This document shows positions 11,190-22,785 of a DNA stretch of 64,000 bases, in pieces. The position numbers and the translations under genes are program-made. The notes beneath the pieces are model-generated. The model had not been told where the DNA came from. It worked only from the letters and a program-made list of their open reading frames with translations, and ran no database searches. The stretch spans positions 558,001 to 622,000 of the forward strand of contig BSBN01000495.1 in the NCBI GenBank assembly GCA_027924645.1. Direction: 5' to 3'. The DNA comes from Cunninghamia lanceolata (taxonomy: Eukaryota > Streptophyta > Pinopsida > Cupressales > Cupressaceae). Each line of letters opens with the position of its first letter. Positions within the stretch are counted from its first letter, which is position 1.

Positions 11190-14174
11190 ATGGGCGTTCC
11201 AGTGATTGACATAAAGAACATTGATGGAGCAGACAGGAAAGCCATTATGGCTAAAATTGCAGAGGCTTGTGAGACTCCTGGATTCTTTCAGGTACATATG
11301 GCTGCTTGTTATCAGTGTTATAGTAGCAATAGAAAAAAAGGGTATTGTGACTGATATTTTTTATATTTTAAAAAGTTGTAAATTAGTTTCATTGATAAAC
11401 TCTTCAAGAACAGTACATGTCATAGCTTGTCTGATATTTTTTGTTTCATAAATTGTAAACTTGTGTGATTGATAAAACAGTAATTACAGGTTTTATTGAT
11501 ATTTTTTAATATTGAAAAATAACAAATTTATATGATGATTTAATACACAAGTCAATTTTTATTAGTTTATAGTTTATGATTAGTACTTTACAAGAATTCA
11601 TCTTTTATGATCGTGCTAGTCTATTTAGTATTCATTACGTTTAAGTAATATTTACATGGTTAAAATAGGAAGAGCTTAAACTATGGGTATGCCTATTTTA
11701 AAGTATGGGTATGTTGTGATCAATATGCCACCACTTTACACTGAGGGCAGCCTCCACCATAATGTGTTGGCACATTGACTACAACGTACCTGCTGTTTAC
11801 AGTAAGTGGTTAAAACATCTGAATATGGGGAGTTAACCCATTCCAATACTACTCTCTACTACTATTTTTTCATCGTTCTTAATTATAAAGTTTTCCCTAA
11901 TCAAACCTTCTTGACTATTTGTCTCATTTATTAAACCTTCAACAACATTGTTGTGCCTTATAAACCATTCATTACAAACTTGTATGATTGATAAACTCTT
12001 CAATAACATAGAGAAATTGAATTGTTGTGTTTTTAATTTTTCAGCTTACAAACCATGGCATTGACCATGGTCTTTTGGACCGTGTGAAGAAGGTGTGTTC
12101 ACAGCAATATAAGATTAACAGAGAGCAAAACTTCAAGGATTCTTTACCAGTAAGGGTGTTGAACAAAGCTATTGAAGCTGAAGCAAAGGAAAACAATGTT
12201 GAAAAGATTGAAAATATAGATTGGGAGGACGTTTTCCAAGTACATGAGATGCAGGACACAAATTCTTGGCCTTTGGAACCCAAAGATTTCAAGTAAGTAC
12301 AATATTCAATCAATTCTAATATATTTATAAACGTAAGAAGTTAACAAACAAAATCAATAAAAGCTATCCATATTATTTAATTTTAATACATGTTATTTTC
12401 CAATAATTTTGACTAGTAAAATCATTCGAAACTCTGATATTCAACACTGAAACAAAGTGAATCTTTTATGGAAAAAAATGGTATATTTGTCAGGATATGG
12501 GTGAGGAAGAAGAGCCCACGAATACTTGTTTGGGTGGACGGAAATTAATTTTGTTTTGACTGAACAATATTATAATATGTAACATCTCACACTTGTGTTG
12601 ATAAGAGGAAACTCTCACACTATATGGTGCTAAAACAATATCAAGCCATGTGATAATTATATAGGGAAAGGGAAAATAATTGTTAATTTTAAAATTATTT
12701 GAAGAATATTTAATAAAATTTTTGTTATAAATACTTTATTTAATTTTTTTATCTAGTTAAATTTTTAATAAAAATAGACTTTCAATTTATATTAATTTAG
12801 GACTTAATTTTGTTATATGTTTCTTATTATTAAGAGGTTATTATTAATTATTATAAATTTTTATTCTTTCTAGATAAATTAAATATTTTATAATTTAATT
12901 AGATTTTCTCCATTAAAAATAATCAATATTATTTTATTTTTACTTGAATATTATAAGTTTTATATTTAAATTAATATAAAATTATTATTATTTATAACTT
13001 AGAATTTTATAGCCGATAAGGGCGTGGTTCGGTGGTTAAGTCGCTCGGTTGTAGTGGCGGCCACTAGAGTTCAAACCCCCGCTGGGCCGATGAGCTCGCA
13101 GGCATTACGCCTTCGCTAGGCCAACGAGCTCGCAGGCATTACGCCTTCGCTGGGCCAACGAGCTCGCGGGTTTGAAGTGTTCTTGTTAGGGGATGAGGTC
13201 CCTCGTGTTGTGGCCTCACCGGTTCATTGCTCCGGGCAAAAGCATTCACGTGGAGCTGGAGGGCGTGTCGCACCAGCGTTAGAATTTTATAACTGGGAAA
13301 GCTATACTTTTCAATCTCTCTATTACATCATGTCAAATAGAGTTTTGATTTTTTCTTTTTAAATTACTAAACTTTGAATAACAATAGAAGAAGGAAATAA
13401 TTCCCAAATTTCAAAATTACTTTTCAAACTCTAAATTTGTTTTGAAATGTCATTTGTATGAAAGAAAACACAATTTTGAAGGGTTAAGAAGTTTCAAATT
13501 TATTTGACTCTAAGTCAATGAATAATGTCTAACACATTAATCTATGCATTTTATGTAGGGAGACAATCCAAGAGTTCCGCAGCCAGATATTTGCACTCAC
13601 AGAAAAACTATTGGAAATAATAAGTGAAAGTTTGGGGTTGGAGAAAGGATATGTGAAAAGGGCTTTTGCAGGGGGAGAAAAACCATTCTTTGGCACCAAG
13701 GTGAGCCATTATCCTCCCTGCCCTAGGCCAGACCTCATAAAGGGTATCCGTCCTCATACAGATGCGGGTGGTCTCATTCTTCTATACCAAGATGATGAGG
13801 TGCCTGGTCTTCAAGTTCTCAACAATGGTACTTGGGTTGATGTGCAACCTCTACGTTACTCAATAGTTGTCAACACAGGTGATCAGTTGGAAGCAATGAG
13901 CAATGGTAAGTATAAGAGTGCATGGCATCGAATTCTTCCAACAAAGGATGGAAACCGACTATCAGTGGCATCCTTCTATAATCCCTCATATAATGCAATG
14001 GTGAGCCCTGCACCTCAACTCACTAAACTGAATGCAAGCACCACTCATGAAGTATCTACTTATCCAAAGTATCTATTTGGTGACTATATGAAGCTTTACT
14101 CTGAGCAAAAATATGAAGAAAAAGAGCCACGCTTCAAAACAATGGGAACGCTGAATGAACAAGTATCTTACTAA
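11190..14174 (+). CDS. ACO: ACC oxidase (ethylene-forming enzyme), copy 1, intact, three exons
   Basis: Exons 11190-11291, 12045-12292 and 13559-14174 join to 966 nt, 321 residues plus stop. Introns are GT-AG, with GTAAGT opening intron 2. The product is a cytosolic 2-oxoglutarate-type Fe(II) oxygenase that converts ACC to ethylene using ascorbate, O2 and bicarbonate. The DIOX_N region covers roughly residues 4-110 and the jelly-roll core 160-260. Visible active-site residues, all shifted by six from tomato ACO numbering: iron ligands His183, Asp185, His240; substrate-binding Arg250-x-Ser252; Lys164, Arg181, Gln194 and Arg241. The C-terminal EKEPRF at 304-309 is the family's typical tail motif. 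Length fits the family (about 310-325). Angiosperm ACO genes often have a third intron; it is absent here. A SINE sits in intron 2. No stop or shift is seen. A close non-ACO oxygenase is unlikely. Confidence 0.93.
12999..13291 (+). mobile_element. tRNA-derived SINE in intron 2 of ACC oxidase copy 1
   Basis: The body, 13012-13278 (267 bp), is GC-rich in an AT-rich intron. It is flanked by a perfect 13-bp duplication TTAGAATTTTATA at 12999-13011 and 13279-13291. Introns of copies 2 and 3 carry one copy of the site (TTAGAATTTCATA), so they are empty alleles. The head resembles a tRNA: TGGTTCGGTGGTTAAG (A box-like) near 13025-13040, and GAGTTCAAACCCC (B box-like) near 13067-13079, the usual internal RNA polymerase III promoter. 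A 34-bp motif then repeats at 13081-13114 and 13115-13148, with part of a third at 13149-13170. No poly(A) or poly(T) tail is seen at the 3' end, which is unusual. The open frame crossing 13177-13362 is a by-product. Confidence 0.85.
13081..13170 (+). repeat. 34-bp tandem repeat inside the SINE
   Basis: Two full units (13081-13114, 13115-13148) and a 22-bp partial unit each start GCTGGGCC or GCTAGGCC and contain GAGCTCGC. Such internal expansion may differ between copies of the family. Confidence 0.85.
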
Positions 14175-15774
14175 ATCAAAAGATATATTCTACCAAAAAT
14201 CATAGCCAATAAATTCACCGCATTCCTTAAGTAGATCAGTCTATTTTGTTTAGCTTATTGAAAATTGTACATGTATTATTGGACCTATAAAATATAAGTT
14301 TGCATTTGTTTGACCTTATAGTTGACCATTATTATTATATTTGTAATAGTAGTTGGAAATTTTATTATTATTTTTAAACAAGATCAAAATTTTAGAAAAT
14401 AATTTGTATTAAAAATGCATTATATTAATATGTATTTTTTATTAAATACTTTAAAAATTGTGTTTCATATAATATAAATATTTGAAAGTAAAATTATCTT
14501 TGATAAATATTATTAAATCTATAGTAAATCTTGTGAATCAATAAGATTTTACATAAAAGCTAGAGCAATACAGAGGTTTAATAATTAATTCAATTATCTT
14601 GTATGATCAATTATAGATTAAATTACTAATCTATAAATATTTAGAATTTATTTGCAATTTTATGTCAAAAACATTTTAGTAAGATTTTTTATTCATTTAA
14701 TCGATATTTTTTTATATCTATTGATTTCATTTCTAATCATAAAAGCATAATATTAATTTCTCTATTTTTCATGAAATTTGATTGTATTTTTATTTGAATT
14801 GTGATTACAGTGTGTAATGAACTTGTAATGTTATTCTAATCAAACTCTAGAAAAGAGTAATGAAATATGAACAAATAAAATGATTAAATATTTGGAAAGT
14901 AATTAAATTATATGTAAATAATTAATTTAGAAAATGGAGTTTGAATATATAATAGAAGTGAAATAATTGTTGCAATTAAATAAGAAGATAGATTCATTTA
15001 GATATGTAAGATGATGGATAATTAATGTTGATATTATTCTAAATCAATTAATCACTATCATAACATTAATAACATTAATTGCTTTACTAGATAATAAATG
15101 TATTAGAATTTGAAATATCAGAAAAATGATGTTAATTGACCTTGAGCCCTACAAGTTTGATCTCACTATCGTGAACATAATTTGATGTGTAAATTTGATT
15201 TTATCCAATGTGAACCTAATATACTAGAAAGTGGTGTCTAGAGATACCATTGAGGAGCTTCCAAATTTGATAGGTGAACAAGTTCTTTTAGATCACACCT
15301 CTTGGTGGAAAGAAATAATGATTATAAAAATAATGAAGATAACATTTAGAGACATGTAAATTGCATATACAATGATGCATATTTGATTCCTTCATTTCCC
15401 TTAGAATTGATGTGTGGTCCAATTATTTTTCTATATGATCCTTGCATTTCTCTAATATGTGTTTAAGTGCACAATGAATGTATTTAAATTATGCAATTTG
15501 ACATAGCAACATGTCAAATGAAACATGTGTGAAGTTGGCTTATAATGATTAGTGAAAGGAGATGTGTTAGTAATGTGAGTTAACTATTCATATGTTTGAT
15601 CTTGATTTTATATCATACAATTTGCCTTTTTACCCTTTTTATACTACACCATGCCTTCTTAGCTATTTTTCACTACAAATAATTAAATTAGAAATATGGA
15701 GATTTTTTCTTGATGAAGAAGTGTTTATATAGAATTTAATTAAGTTTATCACAATATAAAATAGGTTTAAATAG
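14175..15774. other. conserved 3' flank of ACC oxidase unit 1
   Basis: AT-rich noncoding sequence that matches 22786 to about 24360 and 37245 to about 38780 nearly throughout, with small indels. No gene is visible. It stops at 15774 because a gypsy LTR is inserted there. Confidence 0.8.
14208..14213 (+). terminator. putative polyadenylation signal of ACC oxidase copy 1
   Basis: AATAAA lies 34 bases after the stop codon and is conserved at the same place in copies 2 and 3. Plant signals are loose, so this is a candidate only. Confidence 0.4.
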
Positions 15775-16835
15775 TGTGAGGGTAAAATGTGGATTAATCT
15801 ATTAAGAATAATAAACCCAATACATCTATGAAATCTGAAGGAGAAAAGGAGATTAAATAAACAAAGATACTTACAACCTCTTTCACCTTGTGTCTTCCAT
15901 AGTTCGCTTATCTCTCATTGATCTTGATGATGAAGCCCTCAGAAGTGATTGCTCCCTTGCTTGTTGAAGATGACAAGGACAAAATGGCTATGATACTTTG
16001 TGTGATTGAAGATGAGTTTCAACACACTATTGATGGATGATAATGAAGTGCTATGGAAATGGGGGTGCCAAAAGCGCGCTTGTGTTTCTGTAGCATAAGT
16101 TTGCTCAAACGATGGATATCAAATGAAGAAGAAGAGGGTTGCATTTATAGAAATATGTGAGAGCAGATCAACGGTTGAGAAGAAATACAAAGATCAAAGG
16201 TTGAGAATGGTTGAGGAATGTGCAACGAATGGAAAGAGGAAAAATGTCGAAGCTCCATCATGCAACAAGGGAGTTAACAAAATTGATTGAATAGTTAACA
16301 AAATGAACCAATTAGTTAAGTGAATTGATTGGGGAGTTGACTGAATTGATTGATCAGTTAACAGAATGAACCAATGAGTTAAGTGAATTGATTGGGGAGT
16401 TGACTGAATTGATTGATCAGTGAACTTGAATGATTAATTAGTTAACATATTTGATTGATGAGTTAACAAATTTTGACTAGAGGATAAATAGGACATGTGG
16501 GTGAGGGAATATTAGCTAATTAAATACTTAAAATATTTAATTACATGTGCAACATGGTGAGGTGGAAGAGGTGCAAAGATGAGGTGGATTTATGAAATTA
16601 GGACTTAGGATAGAGTAATTTAAGAATTAATTAAATAATCTAGGATTATTTAATTATGCGAGACATTAGAGGAATTTAGGGAATTTAATTAAATAAAATA
16701 ATTTTATTTAATTATGGGATAACGAACGAATCAAATAAACTTAGAATATTTATTTAATTGACAGAAGAAAATAAGAATTAAGATAAATATAAAATATTTA
16801 TTTAATTCAAGATGAGTCAATTTTAGGTGTATACA
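15775..16835 (-). repeat. 3' LTR of the Tat-like gypsy element
   Basis: Bounded by TGTGAGGG on the left and TATACA on the right (plus-strand reading), so TG...CA. It follows the purine tract on the minus strand. The inner edge is firm because of that tract; the outer edge is where similarity between unit 1 and unit 2 stops. It contains a 63-bp tandem pair. Confidence 0.75.
16294..16419. repeat. 63-bp tandem repeat in the gypsy LTR
   Basis: Two units, 16294-16356 and 16357-16419, are nearly identical and start GTTAACAAAATGAACC or GTTAACAGAATGAACC. Weaker partial copies lie on both sides. Tandem repeats in U3 are common in LTR promoters. Confidence 0.85.
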
Positions 16836-16849
16836 TTTTGCCCCTCTTT
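16836..16849 (-). promoter_or_regulatory. polypurine tract of the Tat-like gypsy element
   Basis: On the minus strand AAAGAGGGGCAAAA stands directly before the LTR start TGTATACACC. This is the expected primer site for plus-strand synthesis and fixes the LTR edge and orientation. Confidence 0.8.
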
Positions 16850-18929
16850 GAAGCAATGTGTCTTATCATATTGTTTCAAAGAATAAGAATTTTTCTGACA
16901 ATGATACATGCCCCAGTTTGCCCCTGGTACAAGTTTGATGATAGGATGCACCCTCAGGAGATTGGACGGGGAGACTGCAGAAGGCGTGAGATGGACAATC
17001 TCACAATGAAGAAGGTTAGATGTGAAGAAAAATGGGTGAAGAAAGAGCTGAATGATATGTGAGGCAAGATGGAGTGATAACACACACAAGCAAGCAAGCA
17101 AGTATGCACAAATGATACAAGAACAAACAAGGTATTGCCCCCTGTCGAGCGGTAAACCAAGGATATAGATCGATGATGTTTGGCTCCAGGAATGAAACAT
17201 GTTGTATAAGACTCTGGGTCTGGTTTCGACAATGCAACATCTTGTCTAAGACATTTGATATAATAACCAAATACGATAGTGTTGTCATGGTGGGGAATGA
17301 TATATCCCTAGAGCAACACGAAGGATAGTTATGACTGATTGATATGGTTTACGATAAGATTAAGATCAAGACCATTGATTGTGAATGGATAATTCGACAA
17401 GATTGGCTTGACTCGATTGGTATGGATTGAGGATAAACCTGTAGTTTGATCACTGCTCAGATTGACAACTAGGACTATTGACGAGAGATATAAAGACATA
17501 TAGGAATTTGATCGATAGAAGAATGACTCAATAGAAGACATCACCAGCCGTTATTTGTAAACATTGATTCTCTGCCTAGAATTTTATTGCATGAGATATG
17601 GATATGGATATGAGATGTAATTGGATATGGTATGGATATGGATATGGAATGGATGTGGATTGTCATCTTGATTTTGCAAGTCTTTTGCTTTCATCATTGG
17701 GCACTTTTTGGTATTTTTCTCTTTATGAAATGTGGTAAGAGAATACAAGCATCTATGTATAAGTAGACCGAGATGACCTGAGTATTCCTTACATGAATTT
17801 TGTTATAGCAAGTTGATACAAGCATCTAGTCAAAGTTGAATCTATATGACCTGAGTATTTCTTGTGTTTCAATAGACAAGGATTGCCTCTTTTTCAAGTT
17901 TCAGACCTCAGAGTCCTCGATGATCTTTTTGTTGATCACGTCATTAGACAAAAGTCATCACATTACTAAAGTTTAATCCACAACAGTAGACAAAGAAAAT
18001 GATTATGCCCCCATCATAGCATCTCTAGCTTTTGGCATCCTTGAGTAGCATAGGAAGACATAATGGCAAAAATCCAAGACTTTGTAAATTAACCTGTTCA
18101 CAAAACATTCTTGCATTAGGTGTGTCTTTTTCCATAATTGATATAGAATTAGTTTGGGTGCGTCGGTATGGTGTTTTGCTTTGGACAGGTTGATGTTATA
18201 TGTCAAGAACTTTGCTTTTGGGTGGCCCACTTTTGCTGCGCTTGTTTGTCTATTGAAAGTATCGCAATCCTTTATTAGTATCCTCTTAGAACATGCGGCA
18301 TTCAAGAATCTAAATATGTAACCAGGTCAAGGAGTTGCCCCTAGTTTAGACAAGGAGTGACTTATTATGTGCGATAGGATGAACAAATATGGAGAGATGG
18401 ACCCTAAGGGACTGACCTAGTGCCTCGGGGGCTCATTGCTAAATGGCCTTGCCTACGTGACGACGCAAAGGCAACGTAGTTCGGGGTGAACCCTGATGGA
18501 CCTAAGACCTAGGCAATAGGAAGCGGTGTAGACTCAAAGAGACAGACAGACCAGATATGGGACAGATGGGACAGTGGAGCCTTGGGGGTGCATTAAGAAT
18601 GGCCTTGCCTACATGATAACTCAGAGGTGACGTAGTTCGACAATGGTTCAAAGGACTGGTTCAAGATGAACGATATGAAAGACAAAAGAGACACGAAATC
18701 AGAATAGATGGAGGAAGTGGTTTGTCATAGATAGCGCTTGTTTACCAGGTTTTCACCACTGCTTTTATTTGCACGAAAGCTAAAAGTACACATGACACCT
18801 GTTTGCTAGGTTTTCACCATGGTACCTATCCTAGGTGCCTGTTAGCCAGGTTTTCACCGTAGGATGATTTTTTTGTTATTTTTCTATTTTCTTGAATTTT
18901 TTGTTCTATTTTTTATCACTTTTTTATTT
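16850..18929 (-). other. gypsy region between integrase and 3' LTR, with local repeats
   Basis: Two kilobases without a recognisable domain on either strand. Local repeats are frequent: GGATATGGATAT-type runs at 17590-17660; a segment with TGACCTGAGTATT twice near 17772 and 17848; a block with GGCCTTGCCTAC twice near 18445 and 18602; and a CAGGTTTTCACC motif three times near 18749-18858. Overlapping minus-strand frames at 16823-17288 are in three different frames and look like chance. Tat elements often have a long non-pol segment here. Confidence 0.6.
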
Positions 18930-20630
18930 TTTTTTTATTTTTTCAGGACTCCCTTACATTGGGGTTTTCAAGTATAGAAATTGCAAAGATGCATGCTGCT
19001 GATAGGATCATCGAACAGTTCACCTTTCGATGTAGCCAATTGATACGCCCCCGATCCATAAGCCATAATGATGACATAGGGCCCTAACCAGTTGGGTTTG
19101 AATTTTCCTTTCTTTTCTCTGTCTTGCTGATTTCTGGGATTTTCTCTTAGAACTAGATCACCAACCTAGAAGACCCAGGGCTTTACCCTATGATTGTAAC
19201 TTCTGGACATGCACTGCTGATATGCTTTTAGATGGTTAAAGGCCTATTGCCTTCTCTCTTCGAGCAGTTCTAGCTCTTGGAGTCTTGCTACTCTGTATTC
19301 TTCATCTGATATGAGGCCTTTTAATGAAACTCATAGGGATGGGATCTCGACTTCTATGGGTAAGATAGCTTCAGATCCATAGACTAGGGAGTATGGTGTT
19401 GCACCTGTGGGTGTGCGGATGCTTGTACGGTAGGCCCACCATGCAGGATTTAGTTAGACATGCCAATCACAGCCAGCATCATTGATAGTCTTATTTAGGA
19501 TTTTCAGAATGGTTTTATTTGATGCCTCAGCTTAGCCATTGCCTTGTGGGTAATATGGAGCTAAAAAGCGGTGCTGGATATGGAATTTGTCACATAGTTC
19601 CCTGCATCTTGATTTTTGAAGGGTCGTCCATTATCCGTGATAATGGATGAAGGGATGCCGTAGTGACAAATGATATAGTTCAGGATAAATGAGGAATCTA
19701 CTTTCCTGTGATATTGGCTAAGGATATGGCTTCAATCCACTTTGTGAAGTACTCTATGGCAGTGATTATGAATTTATGGCTGCTAGATGAGGGAGGATGG
19801 ATCTTGCCCACTAAGTCGAGTCCCCACTGACAAAAAGGCCAAGGATGTGTTAATGGCTGCAGCTCTTGTGCTGGTGCATGTATCAGGTTCCCATGGACTT
19901 GGTACTTCGTGCACTTTTTCACAAAATGATAGGAATCTTGTTCCATAGTTGGCCAATAGTACCCCATGTGTATGAGTTTCTTGGCTAGGGTAGGGCCACT
20001 AGAGTGAGTCCCACATATACCGTCATGTATTTCACTTAGGGTAGTTTGATATTCCTCGCTATCGAGACACCTAAGGAGAGTACCATCGAGACCTCTGCGA
20101 TATAGTGTATTGGCAATGATGGCACACTGGGATGCCTGACGGATAAAGGTTCTTTTTTGGTTACTAGAGAGGTCGGGTGGGAGGGTATTCTCTTTAAGAT
20201 AGGCAAATATTTTTTCATAGAGAGGGGAATTGGCTCCAACAATTTGCCAAATGATATGGGATTCTGGGGTGTCATATGTAGGATAGGATACTGGCTCTAC
20301 CAAGAACTCATAGTGTGATTGATTGTCAAAAATATCAAGGAGAGATGCGATCGTTGCCATTGCGTCTGCAGCTTTGTTTTCAATCCTTGGTATCTACTCA
20401 AAAGAGATTTTGACAAAATATTCTTTGAAGTTATATACCATCTATTTATAAGGGATCAATTTCTCGTCTTTTGTTTGGTAGTCGTCATTTACTTGGTTGA
20501 TGACCAACTGTGAGTCGCCATATACTTGAAGTTCTTTGATGTTCCATTCCACTGCTAGCTTGATACCAATGACCAGGGCTTCGTACTCTGCCACCTTGTT
20601 AGTGCAGGGAAAGAGTAGTATGTATGATTT
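18930..20630 (-). pseudogene. broken gypsy RNase H and integrase
   Basis: Reading the minus strand from 20630 down: RNase H has KVAEYEALVIGIKLA and GDSQLVINQVN (about 20440-20620), then stops near 20450. An uninterrupted frame at 19698-20360 holds the integrase zinc-binding region (H-x-x-x-C pattern around GICGTHSSG, then KKCTKYQ) and the first catalytic Asp in WGLDLVG. Beyond a frame break, ITDNGRPFKN gives the second Asp near 19640, and QGNG followed by AEASNK gives the Glu near 19530. [16 protein letters not shown] and GKFKPNWLGPYV mark the C-terminal part to about 19000. Stops replace several Gln codons, so the product is not functional. Confidence 0.88.
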
Positions 20631-20989
20631 AGGTATAAGAGCTTAAACTATGGGTATATGTTGTGATCAATATCCTGGCACTTTACACTGAGGGCAGCCT
20701 CCACCATAAAGTGTTGGCACATTGACTACAATGTGGCTGCTATTTATAGTAAGTGGTTAAAACATCTAAATATGGGTAGTTAACCCATTTCCATACTACT
20801 CTCTACTACTATTTTTTCATTGTTCCTAATTATAAATTTTTCCTTAATCAAACCTTCTTGACTATTTGTATCATTTATTAAACCTTCAACAACATTGTTG
20901 TCTTATAAACCATTCATTACAAACTTATATGATTGATAAACTCTTCAATAACATAGAGAAATTGAATTGTTGTGTTTTTAATTTTTCAG

Positions 20990-22785
20990 CTTACAAACCA
21001 TGGCATTGACCATGGTCTTTTGGACTGTGTGAAGAAGGTGTGTTCACAGCAATATAAGATTGACAGGGAGCAAAACTTCAAGGATTCTTTACCAGTAAGG
21101 GTGTTGAACAAAGTTATTGAAGCTGAAGCAAAGGAAACAATGTTGAAAAAATTGAAAATATAGATTGGGAGGATGTTTTCCAAGTACATGAGATGCAAGA
21201 CACAAATTCTTGGCCTTTGGAACCCAAAGATTTCAAGTAAGTACAATATTCAATCAATTCTAATCTGTTTATAAGCATAAGAAATTAACAAATAAAATCA
21301 ATAAAAGCAATTCATATTATTTAATTTTAATACATGTTATTTTCCAATAATTTTGACTAGTAAAATCATTCGAAACTCTGTTATTCAACACAGAAACAAA
21401 GTGAGATCTTTTATGGAAAAAAAATGGTATATTTGTCAGGATATGGGTGAGGAAGAGGAGCCCACGAATACTTGTTTGGGTGATGGAAATTAATTATTTC
21501 TTTGTCTGAACAATATTATAATATGTAACATCTCACACTATATGGTGCTTAAAAAATATCAAACCAAGTGATAATTATAAGGAAAGGAAAAATAATTGTT
21601 AATTTTAAAAATTTGAAGAATATTTAAAAACATTTGTTATAAATACTTTATAGAATTATTTTCATCTCGTTAAATTTTTTTTATAAAAATATTAATTTAC
21701 AATTTAAATTTTTTATAGGTTTCTTAATTTATTATTAAGTTTTATAATTTTTTATTTTTTCTAGATAAATTAAATATTTTATAATTTAATTAGATTTTTT
21801 CCATTAAAAATAATCAATGTTAGAAAAATTCTATTTAAATATTACAAGTTTTGTATTTAAATTGATAAAAAAATATTATTATTTATAACTTAGAATTTCA
21901 TAACTTCAAAAGCTATATTTTTCAATTTCTCTATTACATCATGTCAAATAGAGTTTTACTTTTTGCTTTTTAAATTGTTTAAATTTGAATAACTATAGAA
22001 GAAGTAAATAAATTCCAAATTTCAAGATTACCTTTCAAACTCTAAATTTGTTTTGAAATGTCATTTGTATGAAAGAAAACACAATTTTGAAGGGTCAAGT
22101 AGTTTCAAATTTATTTGACTCTAAGTCAATGAATAATGTCTAACACATTAATCTATGTATTGTATGTAGGGAGACAATCCAAGAGTTTCGTAGCCAGATA
22201 TTTGCACTCACAGAAAAATTGTTGGAAATAATAAGTGAAAGTTTGGGTCTGGAGAAAGCATATGTGAAAAGGGCTTTTACAGGGGGAGAAAAGCCATTCT
22301 TTGGCACCAAGGTGAGCCATTATCGTCGTTGCCCTAGGCCAGACCTCATAAAGGGTATCCGTCCTCATACAGATGCAGGTGGTCTCATTCTTCTATACCA
22401 AGATGCTGAGGTGCCTGGCCTTCAAGTTCTCAACAATGGTAGTTGGGTTGATGTGCAACCTCTACGTTACTCAATAGTTGTCAACACAGGTGATCAGTTG
22501 GAAGCAATGAGCAATGGTAAGTATAAGAGTGCATGGCATTGAATTCTTCCAACAAAGGATGGAAACTGATTATCGGTGGCATCCTTCTATAATCCCTCAT
22601 ATAATGCAATGGTGAGCCCTGCACCTCAGCTCACTAAATTGAATGGAAGCACCACTCATGAATTATCTACTTATCCAAAGTATCTATTTGGTGACTATAT
22701 GAAGGTTTACTCCGAGCAAAAATATGAAGAAAAAGAGCCACACTTCAATACAATGGAAAAGCTGAATGAACAAGTATCTTATTGA
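20990..22785 (+). pseudogene. ACC oxidase copy 2, pseudogene lacking exon 1
   Basis: Recognisable exons are 20990-21236 and 22170-22785, matching exons 2 and 3 of copy 1. There is no exon 1, start codon or promoter; gypsy DNA occupies that side. Exon 2 has lost one A near 21135 (GCAAAGGAAACAATG), which shifts the frame and gives a stop soon after. Exon 3 has two in-frame TGA codons at 22540-22542 and 22567-22569, both where copy 1 has CGA (Arg). The second removes the Arg of the substrate-binding Arg-x-Ser pair. The splice donor and acceptor of intron 2 are intact. The PPC motif after the second strand has become RRC. It cannot make an enzyme. Confidence 0.93.

Larger units (their letters stand above)
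10408..15774 (+). repeat. ACC oxidase duplication unit 1
   Basis: This segment matches 33594-38905 through promoter, gene and 3' flank. Its intron and 3' part also match 20637 to about 24360. The left edge is where similarity to unit 3 begins (ACTTCAAAACC against ACTTCAAACCC). The right edge is set by the gypsy LTR starting at 15775, where units 2 and 3 instead continue with shared sequence. Relative to unit 3, unit 1 lacks about 200 bp of upstream DNA corresponding to roughly 34061-34260, and it carries a SINE in intron 2. Confidence 0.85.
15775..20636 (-). mobile_element. 5'-truncated Tat-like Ty3/gypsy retrotransposon
   Basis: On the minus strand this contains, in order, RNase H, integrase, a long 2-kb region without pol coding, a polypurine tract and the 3' LTR. 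The order RNase H then integrase is that of Ty3/gypsy. The long stretch between pol and the 3' LTR, and the LTR start TGTATACACC after a GGGGCAAAA tract, resemble the Tat lineage. The 5' LTR, gag, protease and reverse transcriptase are missing; the break at about 20636 joins directly to intron 1 of ACC oxidase copy 2. With only one LTR, no target duplication can be read. Confidence 0.85.

Noticed and set aside
12041..12313. Antisense frames over ACC oxidase exon 2 in all three copies
   Set aside because: They are shadows of the sense exon. Their conservation follows from the sense coding sequence.
13020..13090. Possible functional tRNA gene
   Set aside because: A and B box-like motifs are present, but the ends do not pair as an acceptor stem and the segment sits inside a 267-bp unit with target duplications. 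It is the head of a SINE.
13177..13362. Open frame starting MFLLGDEVPRVV inside intron 2
   Set aside because: It begins in the SINE and runs out into intron sequence; it has no counterpart in copies 2 and 3.
16823..17288. Three overlapping minus-strand frames near the gypsy LTR
   Set aside because: They lie in different frames over the same bases, start in the polypurine tract or LTR edge, and have no recognisable domain.
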